From: Desulfoscipio geothermicus | GTDB lineage: Bacteria; Bacillota; Desulfotomaculia; Desulfotomaculales; Desulfallaceae | NCBI GenBank assembly: GCA_016841645.1 | Contig: JAENYS010000008.1 | Span: 1 to 64,000 of the forward strand | Length of the DNA: 64,000 nt | Direction: 5' to 3' | Shown: positions 6,156-14,747 of the stretch, one piece after another | How positions within the stretch are numbered: position 1 is the first letter of the stretch | Layout of the letters: each line of letters starts with the position of its first letter | Made by a program: the position numbers and the translations under genes | The notes under the pieces: model-generated | Database searches by the model: none | Seen by the model: the letters and a program-made list of their open reading frames with translations, nothing else | What the model was told of the DNA's origin: nothing

Positions 6156-7949
6156 CTATAGTTCAAGGCCAATAATCTTCATCAAAGCCAATGCATTGGT
6201 CGATTTGGAAACTCCGGGTTTGAGACGATAATCAAAAGTGATTTCCCGGCCGCTAATCTTATCGGTAAAATGATAATTCTTGATCAAGGGGATTTTATTT
6301 TCCAACCGGCCCAACTCCAGGTCATGAGTAGATACCAGTCCGATGGCACCCAGCTCATGCAAACTCCTTATTACCGCTTGAGCGCCTAAGATTCTATCCT
6401 TAGAATTAGTTCCTTTAAAAATTTCATCGATTAGGAAAATCATAGGTTTACCGGTTTTGGCGGCATCTACGATTAACTTAATTCTCAGCAGTTCTGCATA
6501 AAAGTTAGAGATGTTTTTCTCCAGGTTATCATTAATATGGATACTGGAATACACATCCATCAGGGAACACCTGAACTGCCCGGCGCATACAGGCGCCCCG
6601 GCACAGGCCAGCACTAGATTAATCCCCACCGTTCTGAGCAGGGTGCTTTTGCCGGACATATTGGAACCGGTAATGAGCAAAACTGTACCCGGCGCGGGCA
6701 GTTCAACATCGTTGCAAACACGCATCTCTTCTTTGATTAATGGATGTCCCAGCGCAACTGCCTTCAGCGCCGGCTTGGCATCAGTTATTTCGGGCATGGC
6801 CCAACCGGGATGATCCTGGACCAGACCGGCTAGACTGGATAAGGCTTCAAACTCAGCAATCACCTCGACCCACGCTCTCAACGACCGTCCGGAGGTGCTT
6901 CTCCATTTTTGCAGCTTAACCAGCGTTTGCAAGTCCCATAAAAGACCGATATTAATGATGGGATGCAGGCTGGAATAACGCATGTTGGTCATTTCCACTA
7001 TGGTGAAAAGCTGTTTAATTTGCCTGGACGGAGCCCCACCGCCCCTATTTAGCTTTTTCCGCAAATTGTTTAACAGGGGTGCCGCAAAATTTTCCGGTTC
7101 AATACAAGTCAACAGGGCAGCGTAACGTTTTAATTCATTTACTGTGTTACCTGTTTTTACAAATGTTTGCTGGGCGGTTGTTCCGGTTAAAGCTACTATA
7201 ACTATCTGTAACGCTAAAGGAAAAGCCCAAAGATATATAGGAATTAAATGAAAATACCCTAGACCAGCTAAAATAAGGGTGACCACCGGAACGATCAAAA
7301 ATAATGGTACATATTTATTAGTAAGCAAGAGCCTTTCTTCCGCCCAGGCCAGCAGTTTATCCAAATCACCGGTTTTTTTACCGTTATCCAACATGCCTGT
7401 GGCCTGAAAATGCTGACGCCAATCCAGGCGCCGGCTCAGTTCCTTGAGAGCCTGTTGGCGCTGTTCAATTTCCGGTAAGCCGGCTGGAGAACTGAGCATT
7501 TGAGCTAACCTGTCTTCACCAACCAGCGAGGTGGTGGCATTGATGTATTGGAATAAAGAACCATGACCAAATATGTTCAAGTCTAAAGAATAACGGTGTT
7601 CAGGGTCGATAAACCGCTCCCCGGTATTGGGAAACTCCAACCACTTGCCCTCCAAGCGGCGGATAGCGTTTTCATTAATGTGCACTAACGATTCCCAATA
7701 GGTGAATTGAGCTTTTATGCGTTTGTGTATAGTAATCATCCAAATAAAAATTATGGCCAGCAAACCAATGCCAAGCAGGTAACCGGGCTTTGTTGACCAA
7801 AAAGAGTAGGCCAGGGATAAACCCACCGCGGCAAGGAAAACCAGCGGGCGCAGGAATACAAACAAGTCGTTTTGCTTATTTATCACAGACAGTTTTGTCA
7901 AATATTTTTCTCTGTTGCTCTGATAACGTCTATATATTGCATCATCCAT
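6156..7949 (-). CDS. Membrane-anchored MutS-family ATPase
   Basis: A 597-residue protein with a C-terminal MutS domain V. Walker A TGSNMSGKSTLL lies near residues 427-438, and a Walker B-type IFLIDEIFKGTNS near 500-512. The N-terminus has two hydrophobic segments (about residues 30-75) and a third pair lies near 210-260, unlike classic MutS. The mismatch-recognition domain I is absent. Members of this uncharacterised Firmicutes family keep the lever and ATPase parts, but a mismatch-repair role is not established. It ends close to the phage repressor in a tail-to-tail arrangement, and its start lies 69 bases after the ABC exporter genes, so co-transcription is possible. Confidence 0.85.
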   Translation of the reverse strand: MDDAIYRRYQSNREKYLTKLSVINKQNDLFVFLRPLVFLAAVGLSLAYSFWSTKPGYLLGIGLLAIIFIWMITIHKRIKAQFTYWESLVHINENAIRRLEGKWLEFPNTGERFIDPEHRYSLDLNIFGHGSLFQYINATTSLVGEDRLAQMLSSPAGLPEIEQRQQALKELSRRLDWRQHFQATGMLDNGKKTGDLDKLLAWAEERLLLTNKYVPLFLIVPVVTLILAGLGYFHLIPIYLWAFPLALQIVIVALTGTTAQQTFVKTGNTVNELKRYAALLTCIEPENFAAPLLNNLRKKLNRGGGAPSRQIKQLFTIVEMTNMRYSSLHPIINIGLLWDLQTLVKLQKWRSTSGRSLRAWVEVIAEFEALSSLAGLVQDHPGWAMPEITDAKPALKAVALGHPLIKEEMRVCNDVELPAPGTVLLITGSNMSGKSTLLRTVGINLVLACAGAPVCAGQFRCSLMDVYSSIHINDNLEKNISNFYAELLRIKLIVDAAKTGKPMIFLIDEIFKGTNSKDRILGAQAVIRSLHELGAIGLVSTHDLELGRLENKIPLIKNYHFTDKISGREITFDYRLKPGVSKSTNALALMKIIGLEL

Positions 7950-8018
7950 TTATATATCTCCCTAGCAAATGGGGCTGTTTCGCTTAACATTAATGTTGTC
8001 CCCGTTTTTTTAATTTGT

Positions 8019-9188
8019 TCACTTAACCCTGGCGTTTTGTTTTAGGTCCAGGCTGCCATCGCGAATAAGCACTTCTCCTGCTTTTAGTCCACCGGTAATT
8101 TCAATATTCTCCCGGTCACCGATTCCGGTCTGCACCGTCCGGTGTTCAACCCGGTTATCTTTCACTACCATTACTTCCTTGCTGCCTTCCTTTAGAGTAC
8201 GCACGGTTTCTCTGGGTACAACCAATACACCCTGTCTGGCGGACGTTTCGATGGCCACTTTCACTTCATAGCCCGGTTTTAGGTTGGCGAAGTCGTCCAG
8301 GATAATGATTACGGGCACCCGTCTTTGGATAACCCCCAGGGCGGATTGTTTTTCCTCTGCCTGAGGATATATCTCCACTACCTTACCGTTAAGCACCTTT
8401 GCGCCCAGGACCGGAGCGGTGACTTTTACCTGCTGACCCAGGATTACCTCACCCAGGTCGTCACTCAAAATATCCGCCTTTATTTCCATTTTGCCCGCCA
8501 CCGCCACACTGGCCAGCAATGTACCGGGGTTTACTACCTGTTCCTGTTGGGCCGGCAAATTTAATATTTCACCATCCACCGGACTTTGCAGTACCAACTG
8601 CCGCTCCTTGCGATTGAGGTTTTGCAGGGACTGATTTAATCCCGCCTCCTGGGCCTTGGTGCTCTCCAACAATAGGGTCTGTTCCTTCAGGCTTTGTTTT
8701 AAAGTCTCCACTTTTAACTGGGCGGCTTCAAAGTCAACCGTAGTCAAAGCCCCGGCTTCAAATAGTTGCCGGGTGCGTTCCAGATTGTCCGCTGCATTTT
8801 TTAACTCCAGTTGAGTCCGGTCTACAGCCGCCTGAGCGGCTGATATTGAAGCTGTGGTTTGGTTTAATTGCGAACGGGTATCAGATATTTGAATGGTCAG
8901 GTCCAGGTTTTCCAATATCACCAGCGCTTGTCCTTTTTTCACCCGCTGGCCGTTCTCCACCGGCACCCGGATGATTTTAGCATTCTGGGCAGCTTGCAGG
9001 TCGTATTTAGTGGCGGACTGAACATAACCGGTATCCTCCACAGCCTGAATTATATCACCTGTCCCGACCTGAACCGTTTCCGCCTCAATGCCGCCGTTCT
9101 TAACCATTATTATAGCTGCTAACGCTAATATTATCATAATGCCTAGTAGCAGTAATATCTTTTTTCTTTGTTTGACCACCGGCTTCAT
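8019..9188 (-). CDS. HlyD/MacA-type periplasmic adaptor-like subunit
   Basis: A 389-residue membrane-fusion-type protein. An N-terminal transmembrane segment (about residues 10-28) is followed by a first lipoyl half (VPVENGQRVKKGQALVIL), a coiled-coil hairpin (about 100-200), the second lipoyl half (LQSPVDGEILNLPAQQ), and a beta-barrel domain. In Gram-positive bacteria such proteins accompany MacB/FtsX-type ABC exporters. It is the last of three genes (ATPase, permease, adaptor) reading leftward, 14 bases from the permease. The substrate cannot be read; peptides, lipids or antibiotics are typical. Confidence 0.9.
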   Translation of the reverse strand: MKPVVKQRKKILLLLGIMIILALAAIIMVKNGGIEAETVQVGTGDIIQAVEDTGYVQSATKYDLQAAQNAKIIRVPVENGQRVKKGQALVILENLDLTIQISDTRSQLNQTTASISAAQAAVDRTQLELKNAADNLERTRQLFEAGALTTVDFEAAQLKVETLKQSLKEQTLLLESTKAQEAGLNQSLQNLNRKERQLVLQSPVDGEILNLPAQQEQVVNPGTLLASVAVAGKMEIKADILSDDLGEVILGQQVKVTAPVLGAKVLNGKVVEIYPQAEEKQSALGVIQRRVPVIIILDDFANLKPGYEVKVAIETSARQGVLVVPRETVRTLKEGSKEVMVVKDNRVEHRTVQTGIGDRENIEITGGLKAGEVLIRDGSLDLKQNARVK

Positions 9189-9202
9189 AATCTACCCCCC
9201 CG

Positions 9203-11614
9203 TTAATCCTTATTCTTCAATACTTCTACCAATTGAAGCTGTTTGACACCTCTAACCGCCAGCAGGTGGGCAACGATGATGAAGAAAAAACTGCCCAGCA
9301 CAGCATATACATAAGTAGCCGGGTAAATGATTACCGGCAAGCTGTACAAGTCTGTGCTCACCGCACCAATATAGCCCTTAACCATCAAATAGCCGAAAGG
9401 CAGTCCCAGGGCCACTCCCAGCAGGGATTGCAGCAGATTTTCCTTCAGTAGTATACCTGAGACATCTTTTATCGAAAAGCCCAGTACCCTGAGCGAAGCC
9501 ATTTCCCTCTGTCTTTCAGAAAAACTGATCACCGAAGAGTTATATACTATAGCAAAGCCCAGCAGCAGGGCAAAGAAAACCAGTATAGAAATTGAGTAAA
9601 CCGTGGCCTCCATATTATTGTTGAAATTGTCCAGTTCCTTTTGGCGGCTAAGAATGGATGACACAGCAGTCATCTCCTCCAGTTCCGCTTCCAGCCCGGC
9701 GCTTAATGCAGGATCTATCTTCAGCATCACTCCGGATACCAGTTGTCTCTCCTGCAGCAATAAATTGGCCTGTTGCAGGGAAACGAAACAACCGCCTCCC
9801 ACTAGCTGATTACTAATGCCCATGATTTTAACCGGAGTCTGCCTGGAAGGACCAATGCCCAGCAACGTTTCCACTTCCACCATATCGCCGACCTTTGCTC
9901 CCAGTTTGTTCGCTGTCCTCTGGCTGATCAGCAGGCCTTCCCCGGGCACTTCAATAGAGTGCTCGTGCTGATCCGACAGCTTCTTTAAAGTGGTTCCGGG
10001 ATTTAATCCTGTTATAGCATCATCTTCGCTTCTACCGCTGAACTTGATCCTAACCGGCACCTCCAGCAAGGGTTCCGATTTTTGTACGCCTTCTATGCCC
10101 TCTATATTTAAAAGTTCCCTTTCATTTACCGGTGCAGCAAAGCGTACCAAGTAATCATAACGCTGGTTTTGGTAAAAATGTTTATTTATCATGTAGTTAA
10201 CGGCATCAAGAGTGAATAAGGACACTACCAGCATACCTACGGCAAAAACTACGCCTACCATAGTAATGCCGAAGCGGCTCCGGTTCCGGGCAGCAGAACG
10301 AATGCTCATTTTCCAGGCAATATCCAGCCGGCACCACAGCCATGACCAGTTCTCAATCAATGTCTTAGCGCCACCTTTGGGAGGCTCAGGATGCATAGAT
10401 TCGGCCGGGCTAATAGTTACCACACTGCGGCAAGCGGTCAAACCGGCCAGGATGCTAATGCCAATACTAAGGACAAAACCGTAGACAATAGCCTGGGTAT
10501 TAACAGCACCAATGTTAGTGGGCAGGTTGAAATACATTGCATAAGCCTGGGACATGACTGAAGACAGAGTTAGGCCCAACAGCGTTCCTAAAAGGGCACC
10601 GCATAAAGCCACCAATACCGCATACCCGGTATAATGCAGGATAACTTGCCAACTGCGGTAACCCAGCGCCTTCATGATCCCGATTAGCAAGCGCTGAGCG
10701 CGAACCATACGGCTTAATATGACGAACTGAATGGCCGCGGCGATGCCCAGAAAAATAGCCGGCATAAAGCGTGATGATGCCCTCAAACCATCCAGTTCCG
10801 CCTCCAGCATGGCGTTGCTGAGCTGTTGTTTGCGGGGGTAACTAGCCAAGTTGCCATAGGGCTCCAGCACGTCTTCGACCTGCCTGGCTACACGATCAGC
10901 GTCAGCACCCGGGACCAGGGTTATCAGCACCTGGTTTATCTGACCCTTTAGATTTAGTATTTCCTCCGCCCTTTCCCGGGATATCATAATAATACCGAAG
11001 GTCTTGGGATCAGGCAACAGAGTACCGGCGTCTTTCATTAGATAAATAAATTCAGGCCCGGTGGCAGTGCCCACCACGGTTAGAGGAACAGCCTTTCCCT
11101 CGGCCACTATAGTGACAGTGTCCCCATAGTCCAGTAGGTTACCTTTAGCATATTGGGGGTCCACTAATATCTCGATATCCCCGGTGCGGGTATGCTCCCC
11201 GGGCTGTGCAGCTACTGTTTCGGCCGCAAAAAAACGCCCGGTGAGCAGTTGCAGACTGTTAATTTCATATTCCACGGGCGTTGTATAGCTGGTTAGGCGG
11301 GCGGTGGCCCGTTTATTGAAGTCATTGACCAAGGAAACATCCTTTTGGATACGCCCTTTTACTCCCCTCACCCCGGGAATGGTTTCAATTTGTTTAGTCA
11401 CCTGCTGAGGGGCTTTTACAACATGAAAGTAATAGTCCGCAAAGTTTCTGTCCAGATAAAACTTTTCCTTGGAGGCATTTAAATTATAATAAGCTGTAGT
11501 CATGCCTATGTAAACAGCTATGCCTACCGTAACCACCGCCACCACGGCGATGAACTGCCCTTTGGTCCTGCTGATAGTGCGCCATAATTTATTGTTCAGC
11601 GTGCTCATTACCAC
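9203..11614 (-). CDS. FtsX-type ABC transporter permease
   Basis: An 803-residue permease with two FtsX domains. A transmembrane helix at about residues 17-38 is followed by a large extracellular region (MacB-type). Three helices lie near 280-400, a fifth near 450-470 is followed by a second extracellular region, and three helices lie at the C-terminus (about 680-790). The layout is that of the large, duplicated DevC/MacB-like permeases. Its start overlaps the end of the ATPase gene by seven bases, indicating translational coupling. It should form the membrane part of an exporter with the neighbouring ATPase and HlyD-like protein. Confidence 0.9.
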   Translation of the reverse strand: MVMSTLNNKLWRTISRTKGQFIAVVAVVTVGIAVYIGMTTAYYNLNASKEKFYLDRNFADYYFHVVKAPQQVTKQIETIPGVRGVKGRIQKDVSLVNDFNKRATARLTSYTTPVEYEINSLQLLTGRFFAAETVAAQPGEHTRTGDIEILVDPQYAKGNLLDYGDTVTIVAEGKAVPLTVVGTATGPEFIYLMKDAGTLLPDPKTFGIIMISRERAEEILNLKGQINQVLITLVPGADADRVARQVEDVLEPYGNLASYPRKQQLSNAMLEAELDGLRASSRFMPAIFLGIAAAIQFVILSRMVRAQRLLIGIMKALGYRSWQVILHYTGYAVLVALCGALLGTLLGLTLSSVMSQAYAMYFNLPTNIGAVNTQAIVYGFVLSIGISILAGLTACRSVVTISPAESMHPEPPKGGAKTLIENWSWLWCRLDIAWKMSIRSAARNRSRFGITMVGVVFAVGMLVVSLFTLDAVNYMINKHFYQNQRYDYLVRFAAPVNERELLNIEGIEGVQKSEPLLEVPVRIKFSGRSEDDAITGLNPGTTLKKLSDQHEHSIEVPGEGLLISQRTANKLGAKVGDMVEVETLLGIGPSRQTPVKIMGISNQLVGGGCFVSLQQANLLLQERQLVSGVMLKIDPALSAGLEAELEEMTAVSSILSRQKELDNFNNNMEATVYSISILVFFALLLGFAIVYNSSVISFSERQREMASLRVLGFSIKDVSGILLKENLLQSLLGVALGLPFGYLMVKGYIGAVSTDLYSLPVIIYPATYVYAVLGSFFFIIVAHLLAVRGVKQLQLVEVLKNKD

Positions 11615-12312
11615 TCAATCCTTTCCGGTGGCAATGGAGCAGTGTTTTCCTTGATATCGGCTATGGCACCGTCCCGCATGCGCACCACCCGGTGGGCCAT
11701 GTCCCCAATAGGAGTATTATGGGTAACAATCACCACCGTGCTGCCATGATCCTGATTGATTTTTACCAGCAGGGCAAGAATGAGTTTTCCAGTCTGATAA
11801 TCTAGAGCGCCGGTAGGTTCATCACATAGCAGGAGGCGCGGATTTTTCACCGCCGCCCGGGCTATGGATACACGTTGTTGCTCACCACCGCTCATTTGCG
11901 AGGGAAAATGATCCATCCGATCGGCCAGACCCACATCTCTGAGCACATTTTGCACATCCAACGGCTGATCCACTAAATCAGCTGCCAATTCTACATTTTC
12001 CCTGCCCGTCAGGTCAGGTATCAGGTTGTAAAACTGAAACACAAAACCAATTTCGTTTCTTCTGTAACTGGTTAGCCGGTGATCACTGGCCTGGCTGAGA
12101 TTTTCGCCCAAAAAAAGCATTTCCCCGGTGGTGGGAAGATCCATGCCGCCCATGATGTTAAGAAGGGTGCTTTTGCCCGAACCGCTGGGGCCCAAAATCA
12201 CCAGGATTTCCCTCTTGAAAACATCCAGGGAAGTTTCCCTGAGGGCATTAACCGTTACTTCGCCCATATGGTATGTCTTGGTAACCCGGTCAAGCTTCAT
12301 GAGTACATCCAT
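11608..12312 (-). CDS. ABC transporter ATP-binding protein (LolD/MacB type)
   Basis: A 234-residue ABC ATPase with Walker [10 protein letters not shown] (about residues 41-49), the Q-loop [11 protein letters not shown], the signature SGGEQQRV, Walker [14 protein letters not shown] and the H-loop THN. All are intact. The LolD-like signature and length fit an FtsX-type exporter, and the permease gene overlaps it. Two ATGs are possible, at 12312 and 12300, with no strong ribosome site for either. A TATAAT lies one base upstream of the first ATG, so translation may begin at the second on an almost leaderless transcript. Confidence 0.92.
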   Translation of the reverse strand: MDVLMKLDRVTKTYHMGEVTVNALRETSLDVFKREILVILGPSGSGKSTLLNIMGGMDLPTTGEMLFLGENLSQASDHRLTSYRRNEIGFVFQFYNLIPDLTGRENVELAADLVDQPLDVQNVLRDVGLADRMDHFPSQMSGGEQQRVSIARAAVKNPRLLLCDEPTGALDYQTGKLILALLVKINQDHGSTVVIVTHNTPIGDMAHRVVRMRDGAIADIKENTAPLPPERIEW

Positions 12313-12557
12313 GATTATACTTCACGCCCTTCAATGTTCTGGCCACTTATTATCTCATATTCTGAATTTATTGAATTTTACCTGCTTACTTATTTTTGTA
12401 TTTTTTAACAAGTAAGTTATGCATAACCAGCCAGCATAATATTCCTTTCCATAATTCAGACCTTATCACTGAAAAATATTCCTTTAATAAAATTCAAAGA
12501 TAAATACGGTAGCCAGGTTATCTCATTACTCTGGTTATAAGCAATAAATATTTAACA
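12313..12557. other. A/T-rich intergenic region, no gene seen
   Basis: About 245 bases of very A/T-rich sequence lie between the exporter operon (leftward) and the SASP gene (rightward). No reading frame with a ribosome site is evident. A small dyad, TTATGCATAA, occurs at 12417-12426. Confidence 0.5.
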
Positions 12558-12587
12558 GGTATAGCAAATGCATTTCAGTATATACTA
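12558..12587 (+). promoter_or_regulatory. Putative forespore (sigma-G-like) promoter of the SASP gene
   Basis: GGTATA (12558-12563) and TATACTA (12581-12587) are separated by 17 bases, close to the sigma-G pattern (GNATR, about 18 bases, CATNNTA). The position, about 60 bases upstream of a spore-protein gene, fits. The -10 differs from consensus in its first base. Confidence 0.5.
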
Positions 12588-12645
12588 GCACATAACTTGC
12601 TAAACCCTAAATCATCTTTAAAAACCCAAAGGAGGTAGGCTAATC

Positions 12646-12822
12646 ATGGCCAGAAGGCGCGGCGGCGGCATTATGTCGGACAAGCTGAAAATGGAGTTAG
12701 CCGAGGAACTTGGGGTTGCCAATATTGTTCGTGCAGAAGGCGGTTTCGGCAGCGTTTCTTCAAGAGACTGCGGCAATTTAGTCCGCCTTGCTATACAAAA
12801 GGCAGAACAGTCAATGATTTAG
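12646..12822 (+). CDS. Alpha/beta-type small acid-soluble spore protein
   Basis: A 58-residue SASP that coats and protects spore DNA and is degraded at germination. The germination-protease region KMELAEELGV and the C-terminal DNA-binding stretch SSRDCGNLVRLAIQKAEQ are visible. AAAGGAGGT lies eight bases before the ATG. A strong terminator follows and a sigma-G-like promoter precedes, so it is a single-gene unit. A cysteine (DCGN), unusual in Bacillus SASPs, occurs in the conserved C-terminal segment. Confidence 0.93.
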   Translation: MARRRGGGIMSDKLKMELAEELGVANIVRAEGGFGSVSSRDCGNLVRLAIQKAEQSMI

Positions 12823-12836
12823 GGAAGCAGGTTAGG

Positions 12837-12865
12837 GGATGCGCTATATAGCGCATCCTTTTTTT
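12837..12865 (+). terminator. Intrinsic terminator of the SASP gene
   Basis: GGATGCGCTATATAGCGCATCC (12837-12858) is split here as GGATGCGCTAT and its perfect complement ATAGCGCATCC. Seven T residues follow. Confidence 0.93.
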
Positions 12866-12946
12866 GCAACAGATTGCGCCACATAACACACACTTTAACT
12901 TCAGTAACAATGAGTTGTAAAAAGTTTAAATCCCATCTCTCCGCTG

Positions 12947-12973
12947 AAAACCCCTGTTTTCTCAGAACAGGGG
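12947..12973 (-). terminator. Terminator downstream of the aminomutase gene
   Basis: CCCCTGTT (12951-12958) pairs with AACAGGGG (12966-12973). On the minus strand the stem is followed by TTTT. It lies 43 bases beyond the aminomutase stop codon; in the other direction TCCTTCTTT follows, so it may work both ways. Confidence 0.75.
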
Positions 12974-13015
12974 TCCTTCTTTACGAATCTAATGGCATTG
13001 ACGTACTAATTATTA

Positions 13016-14347
13016 TTAACCCTGCTCACAGTCATGGCGACCAGGCATACTTGCTTGCGGATCATTACTATTTGCCGTATTTCCGCCGTTAGCAAAGCGA
13101 AAAACTTTTCCCTCCCAGGTTCTAATCAACACGTTATCCTTTTCCAGAGATAACAAGTATTGGGGAAGCAATGGTGTTTTACCGGCACCACCCGGCGCGT
13201 TGATAATATACCAAGGCACGGCTAATCCCGATGTGTAACCGCGTAAGTTTTCCATGATTTCCAGACCTTCTTGAATGGTGGTTACAAAATGGTTTGTACC
13301 TTTAACTGGCTTGGCATGAAAAATATAATACGGGCGAACATGTATTTTTAGCAGCTCTTGGTTTAATTTTTTCATTATATGAGGGTCATTGTTAATTCCT
13401 TTAAGTAACACCGCTTGATTGCCCAGAGGAATACCGGCTTTAGCCAACATCCGGGTAGCCTTTAACGCTTCCCGAGTAACCTCCATGGGATGGTTGAAAT
13501 GAGTATTTACATAAATAGGATGATGTTTCTCCAGCATATCACAAAGCTCGGGGGTAATGCGCTGGGGCATGGTTACCGGCACCCGGGTGCCAATACGCTT
13601 TATTTCCACATGTTCAATGTTGTCCAGTTCGGTCAATATCCAATCCAACCAGCCGTCTGATAAAGTCAGCGGGTCACCGCCTGTAATCAGTACATCCCGC
13701 ACCTCGGGATTTGCCCGGATATAATCAATAGAAGCCTTAATATCCTCCACCGATGCAGGACTATCCACTTCACCAATATTGCGCCTGCGCTGGCAGTGAC
13801 GACAAAACATGGCACACTGGTTAGTCACATTAATAATCAGACGGTCTGCATACCGGCGAGTAATCCGTGGTGCCGGCGAAGTATATTCTTCAGCCATGGG
13901 GTCTTCTTTACCCCAACTGTCACGCATTTCCAAAATGCTCGGTATGCCCTGCATTTTCACCGGACAACCGGGGTTGTCTGCCTGCATAAGGCTTAAATAA
14001 TAGGGCGATACTGCCCAGCGAAATTTTTTGCTGACAAATTCAATTTGCCCGGCTTCTTCATCGCTCAGAGGTAAAAGCTGACTTAATTTTCTAACATCGC
14101 TTATTCTATTGCGCATCTGCCAGCGCCAATCATTCCAATCCGATTCCGTAGCACCAAAATAATCCAGTATTTTACTTTTCCTGGCCTGGTTTTGCTCCTC
14201 TAATTTAAATCCTGTAGGAATATGTTCAACAGCCTCCAAGTAACCTTCTATACGATGCTTTAGTTCTTGCGCTCTCCCCAGAGCCACTTGACGTTTATCA
14301 TTATCCGGGTGCGTTGTTAGATTCTTTTTGTTGATTAAACTTTCCAT
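13016..14347 (-). CDS. eam: Glutamate 2,3-aminomutase (radical SAM, KamA family)
   Basis: A 443-residue radical SAM, PLP-dependent 2,3-aminomutase. The iron-sulfur motif is Cys178-X3-Cys182-X2-Cys185 (CAMFCRHC), and the PLP/SAM framework GGDPL and NAPGGAGKTP is present. In lysine 2,3-aminomutase two aspartates 37 residues apart bind the substrate side-chain amine. Here they are replaced by Lys346 (in HAKPVKG) and Asn383 (in INAPGG), with the same spacing. This Lys/Asn pair is the known signature of glutamate 2,3-aminomutase, which makes beta-glutamate, a compatible solute. It stands alone, with no beta-lysine acetyltransferase beside it, which also fits glutamate as substrate. The start has AGGTGG six to eight bases upstream. 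Specificity is inferred from these residues. Confidence 0.88.
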   Translation of the reverse strand: MESLINKKNLTTHPDNDKRQVALGRAQELKHRIEGYLEAVEHIPTGFKLEEQNQARKSKILDYFGATESDWNDWRWQMRNRISDVRKLSQLLPLSDEEAGQIEFVSKKFRWAVSPYYLSLMQADNPGCPVKMQGIPSILEMRDSWGKEDPMAEEYTSPAPRITRRYADRLIINVTNQCAMFCRHCQRRRNIGEVDSPASVEDIKASIDYIRANPEVRDVLITGGDPLTLSDGWLDWILTELDNIEHVEIKRIGTRVPVTMPQRITPELCDMLEKHHPIYVNTHFNHPMEVTREALKATRMLAKAGIPLGNQAVLLKGINNDPHIMKKLNQELLKIHVRPYYIFHAKPVKGTNHFVTTIQEGLEIMENLRGYTSGLAVPWYIINAPGGAGKTPLLPQYLLSLEKDNVLIRTWEGKVFRFANGGNTANSNDPQASMPGRHDCEQG

Positions 14348-14450
14348 CGAGCCACCTCCATTTTGTTATTTAATTATAAAAATGATAAAATTTTGCAGAC
14401 ACATCATTAAAAATAACAAGTTGTTTGTTTTTGAAAAATAGTTCTCTTTC

Positions 14451-14459
14451 ATTATATCA
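14451..14459 (-). promoter_or_regulatory. Extended -10 promoter candidate for the aminomutase
   Basis: On the minus strand TGATATAAT is an extended -10 element (TATAAT at 14451-14456, TG at 14458-14459). The -35 region is poor, as is usual with extended -10 promoters. It lies about 100 bases upstream of the aminomutase start. Confidence 0.45.
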
Positions 14460-14747
14460 ATTATTGGTATGGTTGAAAAGTATTTTACGTTATTAAGTAT
14501 TATAAACCAAAAAAAGAAATTGCCCGGCAAACTTCAATTGACCATTGTATTTTATAAACACCACTTTAACCACCTAAATATGTATAAAATGCGTAAAACA
14601 ATTCAGCTGTAAGCCCGGCTTTTCCTTTAAATATCGGAAAATTAATAGTACAACTGTCACAAATTATAAGTCTGATGTGTTATATTTTTAAGCCTTAAAA
14701 CAGGAGGTGAATTGTTCTATTTATTTTAAAATAAGGGGGACACTTTC
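14460..14747. other. Intergenic region between divergent genes
   Basis: About 290 A/T-rich bases with no convincing gene. It must hold the promoter of the rightward SLH protein gene, but I could not identify a clear -35/-10 pair. Confidence 0.4.

Noticed and set aside
12417-12426. TTATGCATAA dyad as a possible operator
   Set aside because: Ten bases of A/T-rich symmetry are expected by chance here; no second copy nearby.
13016-14347. Annotation as lysine 2,3-aminomutase
   Set aside because: The two substrate-binding aspartates are Lys and Asn, as in glutamate 2,3-aminomutase.
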